A DNA stretch of 64,000 nt from Neostapfia colusana (taxonomy: Eukaryota; Streptophyta; Magnoliopsida; Poales; Poaceae): positions 57,883,671 to 57,947,670 of the forward strand of contig JASWHV010000008.1 of the NCBI GenBank assembly GCA_030760725.1. Reading direction: 5' to 3'. The notes beneath the pieces were generated by a model. It saw only the letters and a list, made by a program, of their open reading frames with translations, was not told where the DNA came from and did not search any database. Shown piece by piece: positions 1-12,100 of this stretch (position 1 is its first letter; each line of letters starts with the position of its first letter). The position numbers and the translations under genes are program-made.

Positions 1-2340
1 CCCTGCTTTCACGAGGAACCATCAAAGTAGAGTGTATAGTGGGGTCCGTTGAGCACCGGAGGTCTGGGCTCCAGGTCACCGTCGTCTTGACCCCCCTGGA
101 TGGCATGGAGGTGGGGTCCATTCCGCCACGAAGTCCGCCAGTGCCTGGCTCCTGACAACGTGGCACGGTAAGAAGTCGAGGTCGAACTCCGCCAGCTCAG
201 CTGCCCACTTTGCTATGTTCCCCATTGCGTTGGGGATGTGGAGTACTGCCTTCAGTGGGTAGGTCGTTACCACTGACACCTTGTGAGCTTGGATGTAGTG
301 GCGGAGCTTCCTTGACGTAATCAGCACTGCATAGAGCAACTTATGGACTTCCGAATACCGCGTATTGGCATCATGGAGGACCTCTCTGATGTAGTAGATC
401 GGTTGATGGGTGGTCTAGACCCTCCCAGAGGGGTCCAGAACATTTTCCTCCATTGGCAAGAGGTCTGGGATCCGGAGGCACCCTTGGCTAGGGTTACGTC
501 GGCCTCCCCTGCGGGACCTGGATTCTGAGTCTCGCGACCAGCAGTAGGATTTTCGCTTGGTGTTTGGGGTCGCTCAAGTTCTGGACATTCCGCGACAAAG
601 ACCATGCTGACAACTTCTTCCTTTGCGGAAGTATAGAGCAACAGATGTTCACCCGGCTCTGGAGCGACCATTATTGGTAGCAAGGTAAGCTACTTCTCTA
701 ACTCTTGGAATGCCTTGTCAGCTTCTTCAGTCCATACAAAAGGTCTGGATTCCGCAGAAGCTTAAAGAATGGGAGGGCACACTCTGCTAGTCGGGAGATG
801 AGCCGACTGAGTGTGGCCAGACATCCGGTGAGCTTCTAGACATCCTTGACTTGGGTGAGGGGTCGCATCATCTATATAGCCTTGATCTTGTCGGGGTTAG
901 CCTTGATTTCTTCGTGCGAGACCAGGAAACCGAGGAGCTTCCCGGCAGGAACTTCGAATACGCCCTTATCCGGGTTTAACTTTGTCCGAGTGGTGCGTAA
1001 CTTATCGAAGACTAAGGATAAGTTGTCCAACAGAGATGTATGCGACTTGACCTTCACCACGATGTCATCAACGTACACCTCTACTAGTTCCCTTATCAGA
1101 TCCCTGAATGTCTTAGGCATGGCACGCACAAAGGTAGGTAGGGCATTTTTAAGGCCTTATGCCATAGAGACATAACAATAAAGGCCATCTACTGTTATAA
1201 AAGCAGTGTGCTCTTCATCTTCCTTAGACATAGGTATTTGGTGAAAACCGGAATAAGCACCCAGGAAGCACAGCAGATCACAGCCAGAAGTAGAATCTAC
1301 AATTTGATCTATTCACGGGAGGGGAAAAGGGTCTTTAGGACATGCCTTGTTTAGACTGGTGTAGTCGATGCACAATCGCAGCTTCCCGCCAGCCTTGGGT
1401 ACCACGATGGGGTTGGCCAACCATCTCGGGTGGTGAACTTCTCGGATGAAGCCGGCATCGAGCAGCTTCTTGATCTCTTCACGAATGAAGTTCTGCCGCT
1501 TGACGTACTGCTTCTGAGACTTTTGAATCACTAGTTTAGCGTTGGGGTGGATCTTCAGATGGTGCTCGATCACCTCCCTGGGGATTCCAGGCATTTGCGA
1601 TGGTTGCCAAGCAAACACATCGATGTTAGCCTGGAGGAAGGTGATGAGCGTGAGTTCCTATTTGCTACCCAAGTTTCTCACAATGCGGGTGGTCTAGGAA
1701 GCGCCCTAGCCTATCTGGATAACCCTGACCGGGACCTCCTCCGCACTCGAGGGCTGTATGCGAGGTACGGAGGATGAGCCACACTGTCGTGTGCTGGGTG
1801 GCTCCTTGCTTGTCCCAACACCCCCGGGGGCTTCCTCCTTTAAGCTGCCAGGGCCTGGAGCTTCTCCAGCGCTGCAACTCCGGCGGTCCGATCTACTCGG
1901 ACTCTGAGGACGCCACTCGGGGTCGGCATCTTCAGCGCTAGGTAGCCGTAATGGGCTATGGCCATGAACTGGTACAACGCTGGCCTGCCGAGGATGGCGT
2001 TGAAGGGGAGATTCACCTCCACCACGCCGAAGACAACGCTCTCGGTGCGGTAGTTCTCGGACGTCCCGAACGTCACCGGGAGGGTGATGCTACCGCGTGG
2101 GAGAATGGACCCCGGGCCAACTCCAGAGAATGGGTGCGACGGGGCCAGCTTTCTCATGGGGATCTGTAGCTTTTGGAAGGCTGCAAGGCTGATGAGGTTG
2201 AGGCCTGCTCCTCTGTCAACCAGCACGTGGTAGAGCTTCACGTTAGCTATGGTCGGGGAGACGATGAGCAGTAGCTGCTCAGCCCCCGCCATGTTCTTCG
2301 GACAGTCGGAGGTGGTGAAGCTAATTTCCGTCTCCATCCA
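1..2340 (-). pseudogene. Element A pol remnant: protease, reverse transcriptase, RNase H
   Basis: Read from high to low coordinates. A retropepsin domain lies at 2337-1840, with ILGRPALYQF downstream of an altered active site reading VDRGAG where D-S/G-G-A is expected. The RT N-terminal part lies at 1618-1313 (FIREVHHPRWLANPIVVPK, then RLCIDYTSLNKACPKDPFPLP). The RT catalytic block YVDDIVVK lies at 1129-872. RNase H starts at 339 and leaves the window. The blocks are in different frames with intervening stops, so this is a decayed polyprotein. No integrase is seen; it would lie left of base 1. Confidence 0.85.
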
Positions 2341-3149
2341 TTTGCGCTAGGGAGCCATCTTAGGGATAAGCGATACCACCATGATCTCCCGCCGGAAGGT
2401 CTTGACGTCTCGTCGGGACGTGATGTCCCATGACCCCTTGTACATCACATGAAGCGTCTTTCGACGCTCATCCAAGGTGTGGCCTGGGCCAGAGCCTTCT
2501 CCCTGGTCATAGACTACCTTCGATGCCTGCTGGGCGTCTTGGTACTCTGCCTCCTGAACATTGCTGACCTCTGGGTCAGCTTTTTGTTTGCCCTCTCACT
2601 GGCGAAAGGGTGCACCATCTTGGTGCCGCTGTCAAAGATCTCAGAAGTGCCCTGCTAGCTTATGTATCTCCCGGCACTCCCTGGCACTGTGCCGTTTGGA
2701 GTTGTGGACCAGGCACTAACGGTCGCTACCATCGCTGTCGAGCTGCTGTTGCGGGCGCTTGGCGGTGCGTGGCCCCCGGCCCACCGCCGCTGCTAATGAG
2801 TTGAGCGCGGCGACAACCAGGTGGTCGACGTTGTTGCGCCACTACTCAGCAGCGAATGGGGAAGCTCCCGTGCGCGGGGGGGTTGTGGAGGAGTGCATGG
2901 GCTGCTAGCAGCGAGCTCTCCGAGCTGGCCTCGGCCGGCGCCTGCGACACCATCACAACCGAAGGCTGCCAAGAGGGAACTGGCACCATCGCTGCTGGGA
3001 CTGGCGTCGGAGCAGACGGTCCCTCTCTTGGTTCAGAGGACGTTTCTTGCTCCCCCCGCCGCTGGCAGCATAAGGGACGGAAAGGCCCTCCATCGGATTG
3101 GATGTTCACCATTATGGGCTTCACGAACAGCTTCAAGAACCAAGAAGCC
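2341..3149 (-). pseudogene. Element A gag remnant, internally deleted
   Basis: Just inside the primer binding site on the minus strand, an open stretch from 3136 to 2846 contains LLAAHALLHNPPA, close to AAARALLHNPPAG in the gag of element B. Further downstream, around 2740-2640, a CLVHNSKRHSARECREI-like stretch recalls the CxxH...REC knuckle region of Tat-lineage gag. The central retrotransposon-gag domain retained in B (WLKNLPQGSI, FIQRFSQVRN) is not found, so A has lost the middle of gag. Frames are broken. Confidence 0.65.
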
Positions 3150-3166
3150 CCCTACCTGGCGCGCCA
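3150..3166 (-). other. Primer binding site of element A
   Basis: Minus-strand TGGCGCGCCAGGTAGGG directly follows the LTR end after two bases. Element B has the same core with GGAAGGGG, at the same distance. The GGCGCGCC palindrome is shared by both copies. Confidence 0.65.
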
Positions 3167-3168
3167 AA

Positions 3169-4385
3169 TGTTGAAGTGTTCTCTACGACACTTCCCCCGG
3201 TCTGCTCGGAAGCAGCCCACGAAGGTTCTTTCTTCGGTGGGGCTAGTGGATCTCGAAGGTCTGGACACAATGGCAAGAGAGACACGAGGATTTACGTGGT
3301 TCGGGCCGCCGGAGCGTAAAACCCTACGTCCACGGGAGTGCTTGACGTGTTGCTTGCTCGCGTGTGAGAATGACTTGGCTGGGTTGTGAACCCTTTTCCC
3401 ATAGGCTGCTCCGGTCCTTTTATAGCTCAATGCCGAGGCAGTTACAATGCGGCCCGGGGCCCGACAAGTGGCCCCATGGCTACCTGCGCCTATACATGAT
3501 ATAGGCATTTACAGCTACACGTATCGTTGCTGTCGGTGGAGTTACGGTGCGCCGCCTGTCCCGTCGGGCGCCTCTGTCCTGGTAGCAGGTGATGATGAAG
3601 TACCCGTCTTGTCACCGCATCTCCTTGCTCTGCAGGGTGGTTCAGCGCCGTTGAGAGTCACTGTTGCGCCATCACGCCTCGCCGCCCTATGTTTCACCGT
3701 AATAGCGAACAGACAGAGGGCGGAGGTGCGCGCCGTGCGCCGTGCTTCTGGGGAAGGAGTGAGCCTTAAATGCTCAGCCTGACAGTGTACCGTCTTCTTT
3801 ACTCCTCGGCCATCTGCTTGTTGCTCATCAGAGTGACGCCCGGGCGGGTACCCCCCCGAGACACGCGTCTCCACCGGAGTGGTCTTGCAGAGTTAGCGGG
3901 TGGTCCGGAGTTGTTGGGCACGTGGCAGCACCGGAGCCCTCCCATGCTGGAGGTCGGACCCGGAGCTGCAGGACACATGGCACATCTGGGGCCTTCCCCA
4001 GGGGGAAGGTACACCCGGAGTTTTTGCCCACGTGACAGCACCGGAGCCCTCCCATGCTGGAGGTCGGATCTGGGGCTGCAAGACACGTGACATCTCTGGT
4101 GCTCTCTCTAGCGGGGGGGCGTGGCTCGGAGGTTCCGGGCACGTGGCAGCATCGGAGCCCTCCCTGGTGGAAGATGGGGTCCGGCATTACTGGACACGTG
4201 ACAGCTCCCAAGGTCACCCTCGGCCGGTCTCCGGGCTGAGGGCCTGGAGACATGTGGCAACCACGGGACATCCCACGGGGTCAAGAGCGCGTGGCTTACC
4301 CTGGGGCCCGCCTAAGCCGGGAAGGCGGGGGCCCAGGTGCTTTTTATCTGCTATGCGGGGGTACCTGGTTCGCATGGTACCGACA
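3169..4385 (-). repeat. LTR of element A (1,217 bp)
   Basis: On the minus strand the LTR begins TGTCGGTACC at 4385 and ends ACATTCAACA-type sequence at 3169. The LTR of element B and the solo LTR at 59668-61043 have corresponding ends. The U3 half has a tandem repeat with period about 110 bp: CACGTGRCAG occurs at 3919, 4029 and 4140. A weaker CAYGTG sits midway in each unit. The R/U5 part holds CTTCCCCCGG and AGGTTCTTTCTTCGG blocks shared by the family. Confidence 0.85.
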
Positions 4386-4399
4386 ATTGCTACTGACAC

Positions 4400-4985
4400 G
4401 TTTTATGTATTGCTTGTATTTGTAGGAGAAATATGGGGAGGAGGTGGTTAAGATTCACGATGAAGACGACGATTGGAAGAACGCACCAATCAATGTCAAC
4501 ACCATGTATGCAAGCAGTGGCGGTAAAGCGCATGGACGGTGAGATGGTACCATCTGCGGCCTTGCCAGCGCGCGGTACATGGCGCAGGTCCAAGGCGAGG
4601 AAGTCTTTCTCCAACATCCACACGCGGAGCAGATAAGCAGCTAGCTGTGGGTCATTGCAGGGGCATTCACCCTTAACTTGCTTGATAACTAGCTGGGAGT
4701 TGCCCTGCACCAACAACTGGCGAGCGCCCAGAGACAGGACTGTCTTTTAGGCCAAAGATGAGTGCTTCATACTCTGCCAAGTTGTTGGTTGCCTTGGAAT
4801 TGAGATGCACCATGTACCAAGACTGCTCCCCCGATGGCATGAGAAGCAGTACGCCGGCACTGGCCCCCTGCTTTCGCGAGGAGCCGTCGAAGAAGAGCGT
4901 CCAGTGAGGCCCGCTGAAGACCGGAGCTCAGTACATTGGTTCACCGTCTTCGCGGCCCCCTGGGTCAGCCTTCTGGCGTCCACTC
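4400..4985 (-). pseudogene. Element B additional (archaeal-type) RNase H fragment
   Basis: Minus-strand translation gives a FDGSS-like start near 4890, then NLAEYEALIFGLK. After a one-base frameshift it continues LLVQGNSQLVIKQV and CNDPQLAAYLLRVWMLEK. This matches the second RNase H domain that marks the Tat/Ogre group. Its position directly after gag shows a large internal deletion. It is non-functional. Confidence 0.75.
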
Positions 4986-4995
4986 AGCCACAAAG

Positions 4996-6378
4996 TCAGC
5001 CAGTGCTTGGCTCTTGGCTGTCTGACGTGGTCTGGAGCTCAGCTTGAACTCCGCCGTCTTCGGGCTGTCTTCCGGCTTCGGAAGCTGGCATTGAGTGCCA
5101 ATTCCGTCCTTCGGCTGCTCTGGCGCACTTGTCCGCCAAGCTTAAGAGCTCAGAGGCATCGCAGACCTCTCTGGTCGCAAGCTTCTCAAGCATCTTATCG
5201 TCCCGGACACCCTGCCGGAACGCTACCACCACAGAAGCACTTCGAATGTGCGGGATGGTGTTGCGTACCTGGGAGAACCGCTGGATGAAGGAGCGCAGTG
5301 ACTCCCCAGGTTGTTGCTTGATGGCGTGGAGGTCAAGCTCCGTGCCGGGACGGGTGTAGGAGCTGCCGAAGTTGGCGATGAACTGCCGGCAGAGCTCTTC
5401 CCAGGAAGTTATGGAACCCTGAGGGAGATTCTTGAGCCAAGACCGGGCTGGGCCGGTCAAGGCGACGGGGAAGTAGTTGGCCATGACAGCTTCATCCCCT
5501 CCTGCTGCAAGTACGGCGGTGAAGTAGATCTGGAGGAACTCCGCCGGGTTGACGCTGCCGTCGTACTTTTCGGGCAGATGCGGTCGAAACTTGCGTGGCC
5601 ACCTCACGAAGCGAAGGTGGGGTGCAAGAGCCGCACATCCTGCCCCTGTTGCCGCAGGTATTGGTGCCGTGAATGCTTGGTTTGCACCTGGCACAGTGTA
5701 CCCCGGTATGGGCAAGGCTGCTCCATAGACCGGGGACGCCGCTTGCAGGGCATATGGTTGTGGCATATGCTGCGCGGTGTACGCCTGGGGCAGAGCTCGC
5801 GTGGCGAAGATCTGCCCTTCAGGCTGGGTCGAGGCCGACGTCATGCTGTCGCCAGCCTCTTGGGTGCGACGCCTTTCTCGACGTCGCTCGAGGAACACTC
5901 GGGCATCTTGGCTCAAGTGGCACCGTTCCAGCTCTGTCCTCAGATCCATCGACTGGAGCCTGGTGGAGCTGGAATCTGCCGTCTGCTCGTCAACCATTGG
6001 CGTGCGCATCAGCGACACAGCCGGTTGGCCGGAGCGTCGTCCCCGCTGAAGTCGAGGGTTTTCGGCGGCGACGACGAGACGGTCTACCTCGCGAATCCAC
6101 TGCTGGGTCGCTGCCTGAGGCGCGTCCCCAGCAGGCGGATTGTGCAGTAGCGCTCTTGCTGCAGCTAGCGCACCCCCACCGGGTATGCCCAGCGCTACTG
6201 AAGACCTGACGCTGGTTGGAGCCTGCATTGCCGGGGTCGGTGCTGCCAGAGCCGGCTGCTGGCTCCCAGCTTGCACCGACACACTCCGTCCTAAGTGTGT
6301 CGACATGTACTCCCCCCTGGTCACGGTTCGCCGCGAACGCGGGGGAGGAGAGTTTGCCGCTGAAGGAAGCTTGGTCAT
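4996..6378 (-). CDS. Element B gag polyprotein (460 codons, open)
   Basis: The ATG at 6378 is chosen because it is the first in-frame Met downstream of the LTR and primer binding site, reading MTKLPSAANSPPPR. The N-terminal third is low-complexity and Pro/Ala-rich. A retrotransposon-gag (capsid-like) domain follows at roughly residues 270-400, with RWPRKFRPHLPEKYDG, ARSWLKNLPQGSITSWEEL and SLRSFIQRFSQVRNTIPHI. No CCHC knuckle is seen before the stop; the protein ends at the deletion that joins gag to RNase H. The frame is intact, but alone it cannot mobilise the element. Confidence 0.75.
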   Translation of the reverse strand: MTKLPSAANSPPPRSRRTVTRGEYMSTHLGRSVSVQAGSQQPALAAPTPAMQAPTSVRSSVALGIPGGGALAAARALLHNPPAGDAPQAATQQWIREVDRLVVAAENPRLQRGRRSGQPAVSLMRTPMVDEQTADSSSTRLQSMDLRTELERCHLSQDARVFLERRRERRRTQEAGDSMTSASTQPEGQIFATRALPQAYTAQHMPQPYALQAASPVYGAALPIPGYTVPGANQAFTAPIPAATGAGCAALAPHLRFVRWPRKFRPHLPEKYDGSVNPAEFLQIYFTAVLAAGGDEAVMANYFPVALTGPARSWLKNLPQGSITSWEELCRQFIANFGSSYTRPGTELDLHAIKQQPGESLRSFIQRFSQVRNTIPHIRSASVVVAFRQGVRDDKMLEKLATREVCDASELLSLADKCARAAEGRNWHSMPASEAGRQPEDGGVQAELQTTSDSQEPSTG

Positions 6379-6435
6379 CTTCGTCGGCGGAAACTCGTCG
6401 CGCAAGGGAAAAGTCCCCCTTCCTGGCGCGCCAAA

Positions 6436-7574
6436 TGTCGAAGTGTTCGGTCGACACTTCCCCCGGGCCTGCACTAGGCAGCCCGCGGAGGTTCTTTCTT
6501 CGGTGGGGCTAGTCACTTGCGGAGAGCTTGAGCGTATGGACGAGTTAGTAAGAGCTTGACACGGCGAGTTTTACGTGGTTCAGGCCGTCGGAGCGTAAAA
6601 CCCTACGTCCACGGCGAGCTATGGAGCTCGCTGTATTGCTTGTTGCTCAGAACCGGAGTCCTGAGCTTGGGGATGAGAGATGTCTAGCGTATGAGTTGCG
6701 GGAGTGCGAACGACTAGAGTTGCGGAGGTGCGAACCCTTGCTAACGTTGCCTACCCGAGCCTTTTATAGTCCAAGACTCGGGTGGCTTACAAGGGGGGCC
6801 CGGGACCCGACAGGTGGTCCCGGGACCCGACAGGTGGTCCCGGGGAGATTGACTGTTATCTACCGTATCTGCAGTTATGCCAGTAGTTGTCTCTGGCGAA
6901 GGCTTCTGAGTCTTCGTCTTGCAGCCCTGCCCATGCCGCATGCTAGTCGTAGTGGTCGATGACGGCGGGGGCGGCATGGGATGTCTTGTCGCTGCGTTTA
7001 TTAGCTGGCAGGCTCTGACACCGCGCGCCAGTCTGTGATGTGACTGGGTGCAACGGCACCTAACAGAGGCGTGCTCCGCGTCTCCGCGTCTTGGGAAGAC
7101 GCGGGCCTTGAATACCTTGTACGGGCAAGGTATGGAGCGTCTTTACGCCCACTGCCTACCGCTCGGGGGCAGGCAGCGTTCTTCTGCTAGACACGTGGCG
7201 GGCCCGGAGCCCTCCTCAGAGGAGAGGGGGGTCCGGCCGCGCAGGACACGTGGAGCCTTCGGTCCTCTCCCCGTGGAGGGGGAGGTCCGGCTTCTGACGG
7301 CCACGTGGCGGGCCCGGAGCTCTCCTCTAAGGAGGGGGAGGTCCGGCCCCGCGGGACATGTGGCACCTTCGGAGTTCTCCCCACGGGGGGGGGGGGGGGG
7401 GGGGGAGGTCTGGCTGCTGTAGGCCACGTGGCGAGCCCGGAGCTCTCCTCTGATGGAGGGAGGTCCGGCCCCACTGGACACGTGGCGCCTTCGGAGCTTT
7501 CCCCGCGGAGAAGGGCGAGATCCTTAGGCATTTTCCCCTGTGCGCGGGGATACCCCATATCGCGGGTACCGACA
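6436..7574 (-). repeat. LTR of element B (1,139 bp)
   Basis: Minus-strand ends are TGTCGGTACC (7574) and TTCGACA (6436). The first CACGTGG boxes are at 7192, 7302 and 7425, again with a period near 110 bp. The last spacing is stretched by a run of 21 G at 7385-7405. The inner part matches LTR A in the CTTCCCCCGG and AGGTTCTTTCTTCGG blocks. Bases beyond the outer end (GTGAC) have no visible partner in the window. Confidence 0.85.
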
Positions 7575-9145
7575 GTGACAAAAGTAGTAGAGATTATATA
7601 GAATCAACTCACGAAGATACAACAACAAGAATCACGAAAATTCATTGAGTAAAACTCAAGTTATGATCAAAAGATCGAACAAAGGTCAATTTGTTCTACC
7701 CGAGTAAAAAAAAATAGATCTGCAACGCTGCAAAGAAACTTGTGTAACTCAAAAACACAAATCCAATGACTGTGAAATTTTCACATATGATAGAGCATCA
7801 AGTTGTGAAGACAACGCAAAAAGAATCACGACAATTGTCCACAAACTCGACGAGAAAAACTTGCCAAAAACAAGTCGGACGAACAAGGCACAAAAGCTTA
7901 TCTAAACTATGAATTTTATTGATAAAAACACAGAGGAACAGCCCAACGTCGTGCTCCATGAGCTCTGGCCTCCCTTGCTTTTCTGATCAGCCCTTAGGCC
8001 AACCCAATCGAAACTAGGTCTCCCTACTCTTACCCAGTTTCAACCAAAAATTTCCATAACTGCTCAAGACTCTTCCATACGCAGATAGAAGCAATATTAA
8101 GATTTCCAAACACCTTAGGGACGTCCCAAACATTCTTAAATAAACTCAACATCGTGCCTACCATGAAATCTAACCAGAACAAACTTTAAACCTTCCATAA
8201 ACACACGATAACCACCTCGGCCACCGCCTGAGGCATAATCCAGCCGGTTGGACCTCTCTGGCCATATGTTCACGTCCATATCTCTTCACCACGCCTTGGA
8301 TGCCACGTCTATACACCCCTTGCACACGTGCAAACACTTTCCAAAACGTCCATGATATCTTCATATGCATTGTTCTTGACCCAAACATGCTGCGTGACTT
8401 CCCGATCAACTCAACCACAATTCGTCCCAAACTTGGTTGTTGAACCTCATCTCCTTGCTAAGACTAGTTCAATGGATCACCGTCACCAGCTATGTCTTGA
8501 CCTCAAGCAACACCTGCATATGAATAAGCAAGCAAATCTTCCAAGCACAAGTCCTCAACTTGACTCACATTAGTCCGAAAACCACAACACCTTATGTTAG
8601 CACCTCACATAAGCATGTTACAAACATAGCAAGATAATATCCACCATATAATCATCCAAAAAACATCAAAAACTTAGTAAATGGATACTAATCAAACTTC
8701 TCATAAGCCAAAAAGCAAGTTTGAAGCATTGCAAGTTAAAAACATAACAGCCGCACAATTTTTTCAGCACGTAGAAAGTTCGGACAGTCCAAAACAGCCA
8801 TTATGCATTACACAAAGAAAAGTTCGGACAGTCCAAAGTGAAAAACATATGCAGCTCATGTGTGCGACAAGTTCGTACATTCCAAAATGAGTTCCCGTAA
8901 GTTTAGACAATCCGAAGTGAGATTCTCAGATATATTCAAAACTTTGCATGTAAAAAATCACTTTTAACATAATTGCCAATGTATTTAGCACATAGGTCTC
9001 ACAATATCAAGCTAGCTACTAGGCACAGATGCAAGCGGCAATACATGTAAGAACTTAAAATACTAAACATCTATATTATTTAATTATTATTAATGTGCTA
9101 ATGCTTTGCTATCACAGGCCTTAGCCCAGCAGCGTGGGTAGCAGG
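7575..9145. other. AT-rich non-coding stretch between element B and the Tekay-type element
   Basis: No domain-bearing ORF was found on either strand. Four related motifs (AGTTCGGACAGTCC exactly at 8777 and 8821, degenerate copies at 8870 and 8900) form a loose repeat. The stretch may be internal sequence of the CACTA element whose right end is at 30428, but no left terminus was found. Confidence 0.4.
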
Positions 9146-12100
9146 TGTAAAGGTCCCAAAATTGTGAATACAAAGAAACTTGAGTTTGCACTAAGATTGG
9201 TGTCATGTGTATGAAAAAGGGGGCTGGTTTAAACTTTTTCCACATATGGTAACCCATGAGAGATTTTTCTAAAAACCAACTTAGGGTTACTTGCATGTTT
9301 GGACCCTAGGTGGATTAAACTCACAGAATTAAAGTACTCAAGTGCAATGGAAAGGTTTAAAAATCAGAGTTTGAACTAAATGTTCAACTCAAATTTCAAA
9401 TGAGGGGAGGACAAATGGTAATTCAAACTGTTGTATTCAAAATCTTGTTTGCAGCACCTAACACAAGGATCAAATTACATATTTGGATTCCTTAGGTCCA
9501 AATTAGTGGGTAGGCAAAGTTTCATTAATTTTTGAAAAGGTTTGCTGTCCATTTGTCCAAAAAGGATTTAAATATGCAAAGGATTCAAATATACATTTGA
9601 ATTTGGATGGAATTTGTCCAACTATCCAAAGGCAGCTCAGTTTTCAACTCCAAACATTTGAATTGGTCACTTGCCAAATTTTGGAGATCTTGTGAGGGAT
9701 ATGGGGGCACTGACTGGTGGGACCCACATGGCATAGAGGCAGTAAAAAACTTGCAGCTAAAGTCAGAGCAATGTCTCTGTTTTATTTCTTCCCACCCGAG
9801 CCGGGCAGCCGCAGCGTGACACCGAGAGGGCACCGAGCGACCGCCTCACCGTTTCCTCCTCACGCTGGCGAGCTGCTCGTGCCTGTCTTTACTCCCGGCC
9901 GTGCCCCGTGTCGCCACAGCGCCGAAGACCCGGTCCTATCCCTCTCGCACGCTAAAGAACAGAGAAGCCGCCACCGTGGTCGATCGCTCGGGAGCTGTTT
10001 CATTTCGCGTGCAAGCCTCGGCAACCCAGCAAGACAGCACCATGGGATTTCCCACGACCTCCTCGCACCATTCCCAGTCGATCTAAGCAATAGCAACCCA
10101 AGAGCTTTGTGTTTTTCGCGGTGGCCGGAAGAAGCCGAGTGGAGGTGCTCTCGTGGACAGCTCGGCAGAGGGCTTTTCACCGCCGAGAAAGAGTGGTTTT
10201 GGACGTGCCAAGACTCCACGCTGCTCGACCCCAAAGCTTGGGCCAAGTGATTGATCGTCGCCGGAGTATTTCACAGTTTTCTCTCGGCCGGTGCAAAAAC
10301 ACCCTCGGGTACGAAATCTTCAAATTCCCGACTATGGTGGGGAGGGTCGGGCTCACGGTGCAAGCTATGTTAGAGCCATCTCCGGGCTGTTTCACCACCT
10401 GGACGATCTTCCCTAGCATCCACCGGTGCTGTCGCGCCATTTCATGGAGCTTTTGGCGGCCTAGGTTAGTCGGCAGACGTTGCCGATGGTGTGCCGAGCC
10501 ACCGCACCGTCGCCGGTTAGGTTAGAGCCGCCGCCGGTTGGGGAAAATGCTTCCATCGTGTTCAGTGCACGATTTTAGGCCCTAGCAGTGAGGGAGAACT
10601 CGGGAGCTGGCCGGACGGCAAAGTTCAGCTTAGTTCCGGCGAGCCCGGCGGCGCGCGGGCGCGGGAGCGAGAGGTAGAAGATGAGGTGGCCGTGCCTGCA
10701 CGTCAGCCGCTCAGTGAATAGGGTGGGGGATCTTCTGTTGCACGGGATCGTCTGTGACACTGCAGGGAATAGTCCTGTGGCCCCGTGTGGTCTAGCCGAG
10801 GAGGTGACACGTGTTGGACGGACCCGCTGTCAGAGATTTGAACTTTTCCCGGTTAATTCAAATTCCAGAATTTTCCCCAAACTTTAGAACCTCATAACTT
10901 TTGCTAGGAAGCTCCAAATTTAGTGATTCATGGGTTGGATTCATATTGAATAGCTCTGTCCAAATATACAACTCAATTTGTATGAAACTCATTAATTAAT
11001 TCTGGAAATTCTTTAAAACTTTTCAGCAAAAGAATTTTAGAGGGAGTTTGGTTAATCCAAAAATCCTCAAATTTTGCCAGAATATTCTTTAGGATGTTAG
11101 TGAACTCCTGTAAAAGTTTAAGCTCACTTGTCGTTTATTGGATTAGGGGAATTCAGATTTGAATTTGCTGTGTTCAAATGAGTACAGAAACAATTTCAGA
11201 AAATTTCCAAAACTTGGAAATTCAGTCCTAAGAAATTCTTAGCTCCAAAAATCCTAGCAAAATTCATGCATACTCCCTGAGCTAGGTTTGAAAGTGCAGT
11301 TCACTTGAATTTGCATGAAAGTGCAAGTTTATTCAGAATTAATTTCCTTTTGCATAAATGCCTAAGGAATTGTTCTAAGTGATCTACTCATTGAAAAATT
11401 CTAAATTTTGGTCCAGACTACTTTATTGTGACAAGGAACTCACAAGAAAATTCTCAGCTCCATTGGAGCTCTGGATCACCCCTGTTCTGTTTAAACCTTT
11501 TAAGGTGATCAACTTAGAAAAGGGAGAGACACTTAGCACTTAATCATGTTTTTTAGACCCAAACCCTAACCACTAGCACCAGTGTCATTTTAAATTCTTA
11601 AACAGAGTTCCAGTTTTTAAACTTGTTATTAGAACTTGTTAGCAAAAATCTTTACAATTAAATCCATGTGCATATTTGTTACGTGTAGCATCTACGGGAA
11701 GGATTTGAAGTCATCGGAGTATAGATCAAGGAAGGAGGAAAGCAATTGATCAAGCCTCAAGTGGTCCTCACTATTGAACTTCATATATATATAAGTTCCC
11801 TGCAAAACAAAGGCAAACCCCGGTTTGCATCAAAACTTACAAGTTTTTTATTTGTATTCACTTTATATTGTCTAGCATTTTGTTTATTACATTAAGTCTA
11901 GATGGTATGAAACTCTAAATGCATGACCCGGAAAACCCTGGAGTATAATGTAGAGTAGGTTATCAATTGGTTATTACTGCTGATCTCAAGTTAACAAAAG
12001 TTGATTAAAAGAGGCATAACTCGAGTAGACCGTTTCCTACTCGTGAACCGGGATTAAGGGGGATCAATCGGAAGAGTTGGGAATTGATCCTCATAGTTGG

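Larger units (their letters stand above)
1..4385 (-). mobile_element. Ty3/gypsy element A, Tat lineage, partial (runs off the left edge)
   Basis: On the minus strand the order is LTR (4385-3169), primer binding site, shortened gag, protease, reverse transcriptase and RNase H, continuing past base 1. The RNase H wording (KLRHYIQAHKV, AKWAAELAEFDLDF, ALADFVAEWTPPP) is typical of the plant Tat/RIRE2-like group. The LTR's outer end abuts the RNase H region of element B, so A most likely inserted into B. ATTGC at 4386-4390 would be one target-duplication copy; the partner lies outside the window. Confidence 0.85.
4386..7574 (-). mobile_element. Ty3/gypsy element B, Tat lineage, deletion derivative interrupted by A
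   Basis: On the minus strand it runs LTR (7574-6436), primer binding site (6433-6416), gag (6378-4996), then directly an extra Tat-type RNase H fragment (about 4980-4400), where element A's LTR begins. Protease and the whole reverse transcriptase are missing between gag and RNase H. The rest of B would lie beyond A, left of the window. The LTR differs clearly from A's, so these are separate insertions of related subfamilies. Confidence 0.8.
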
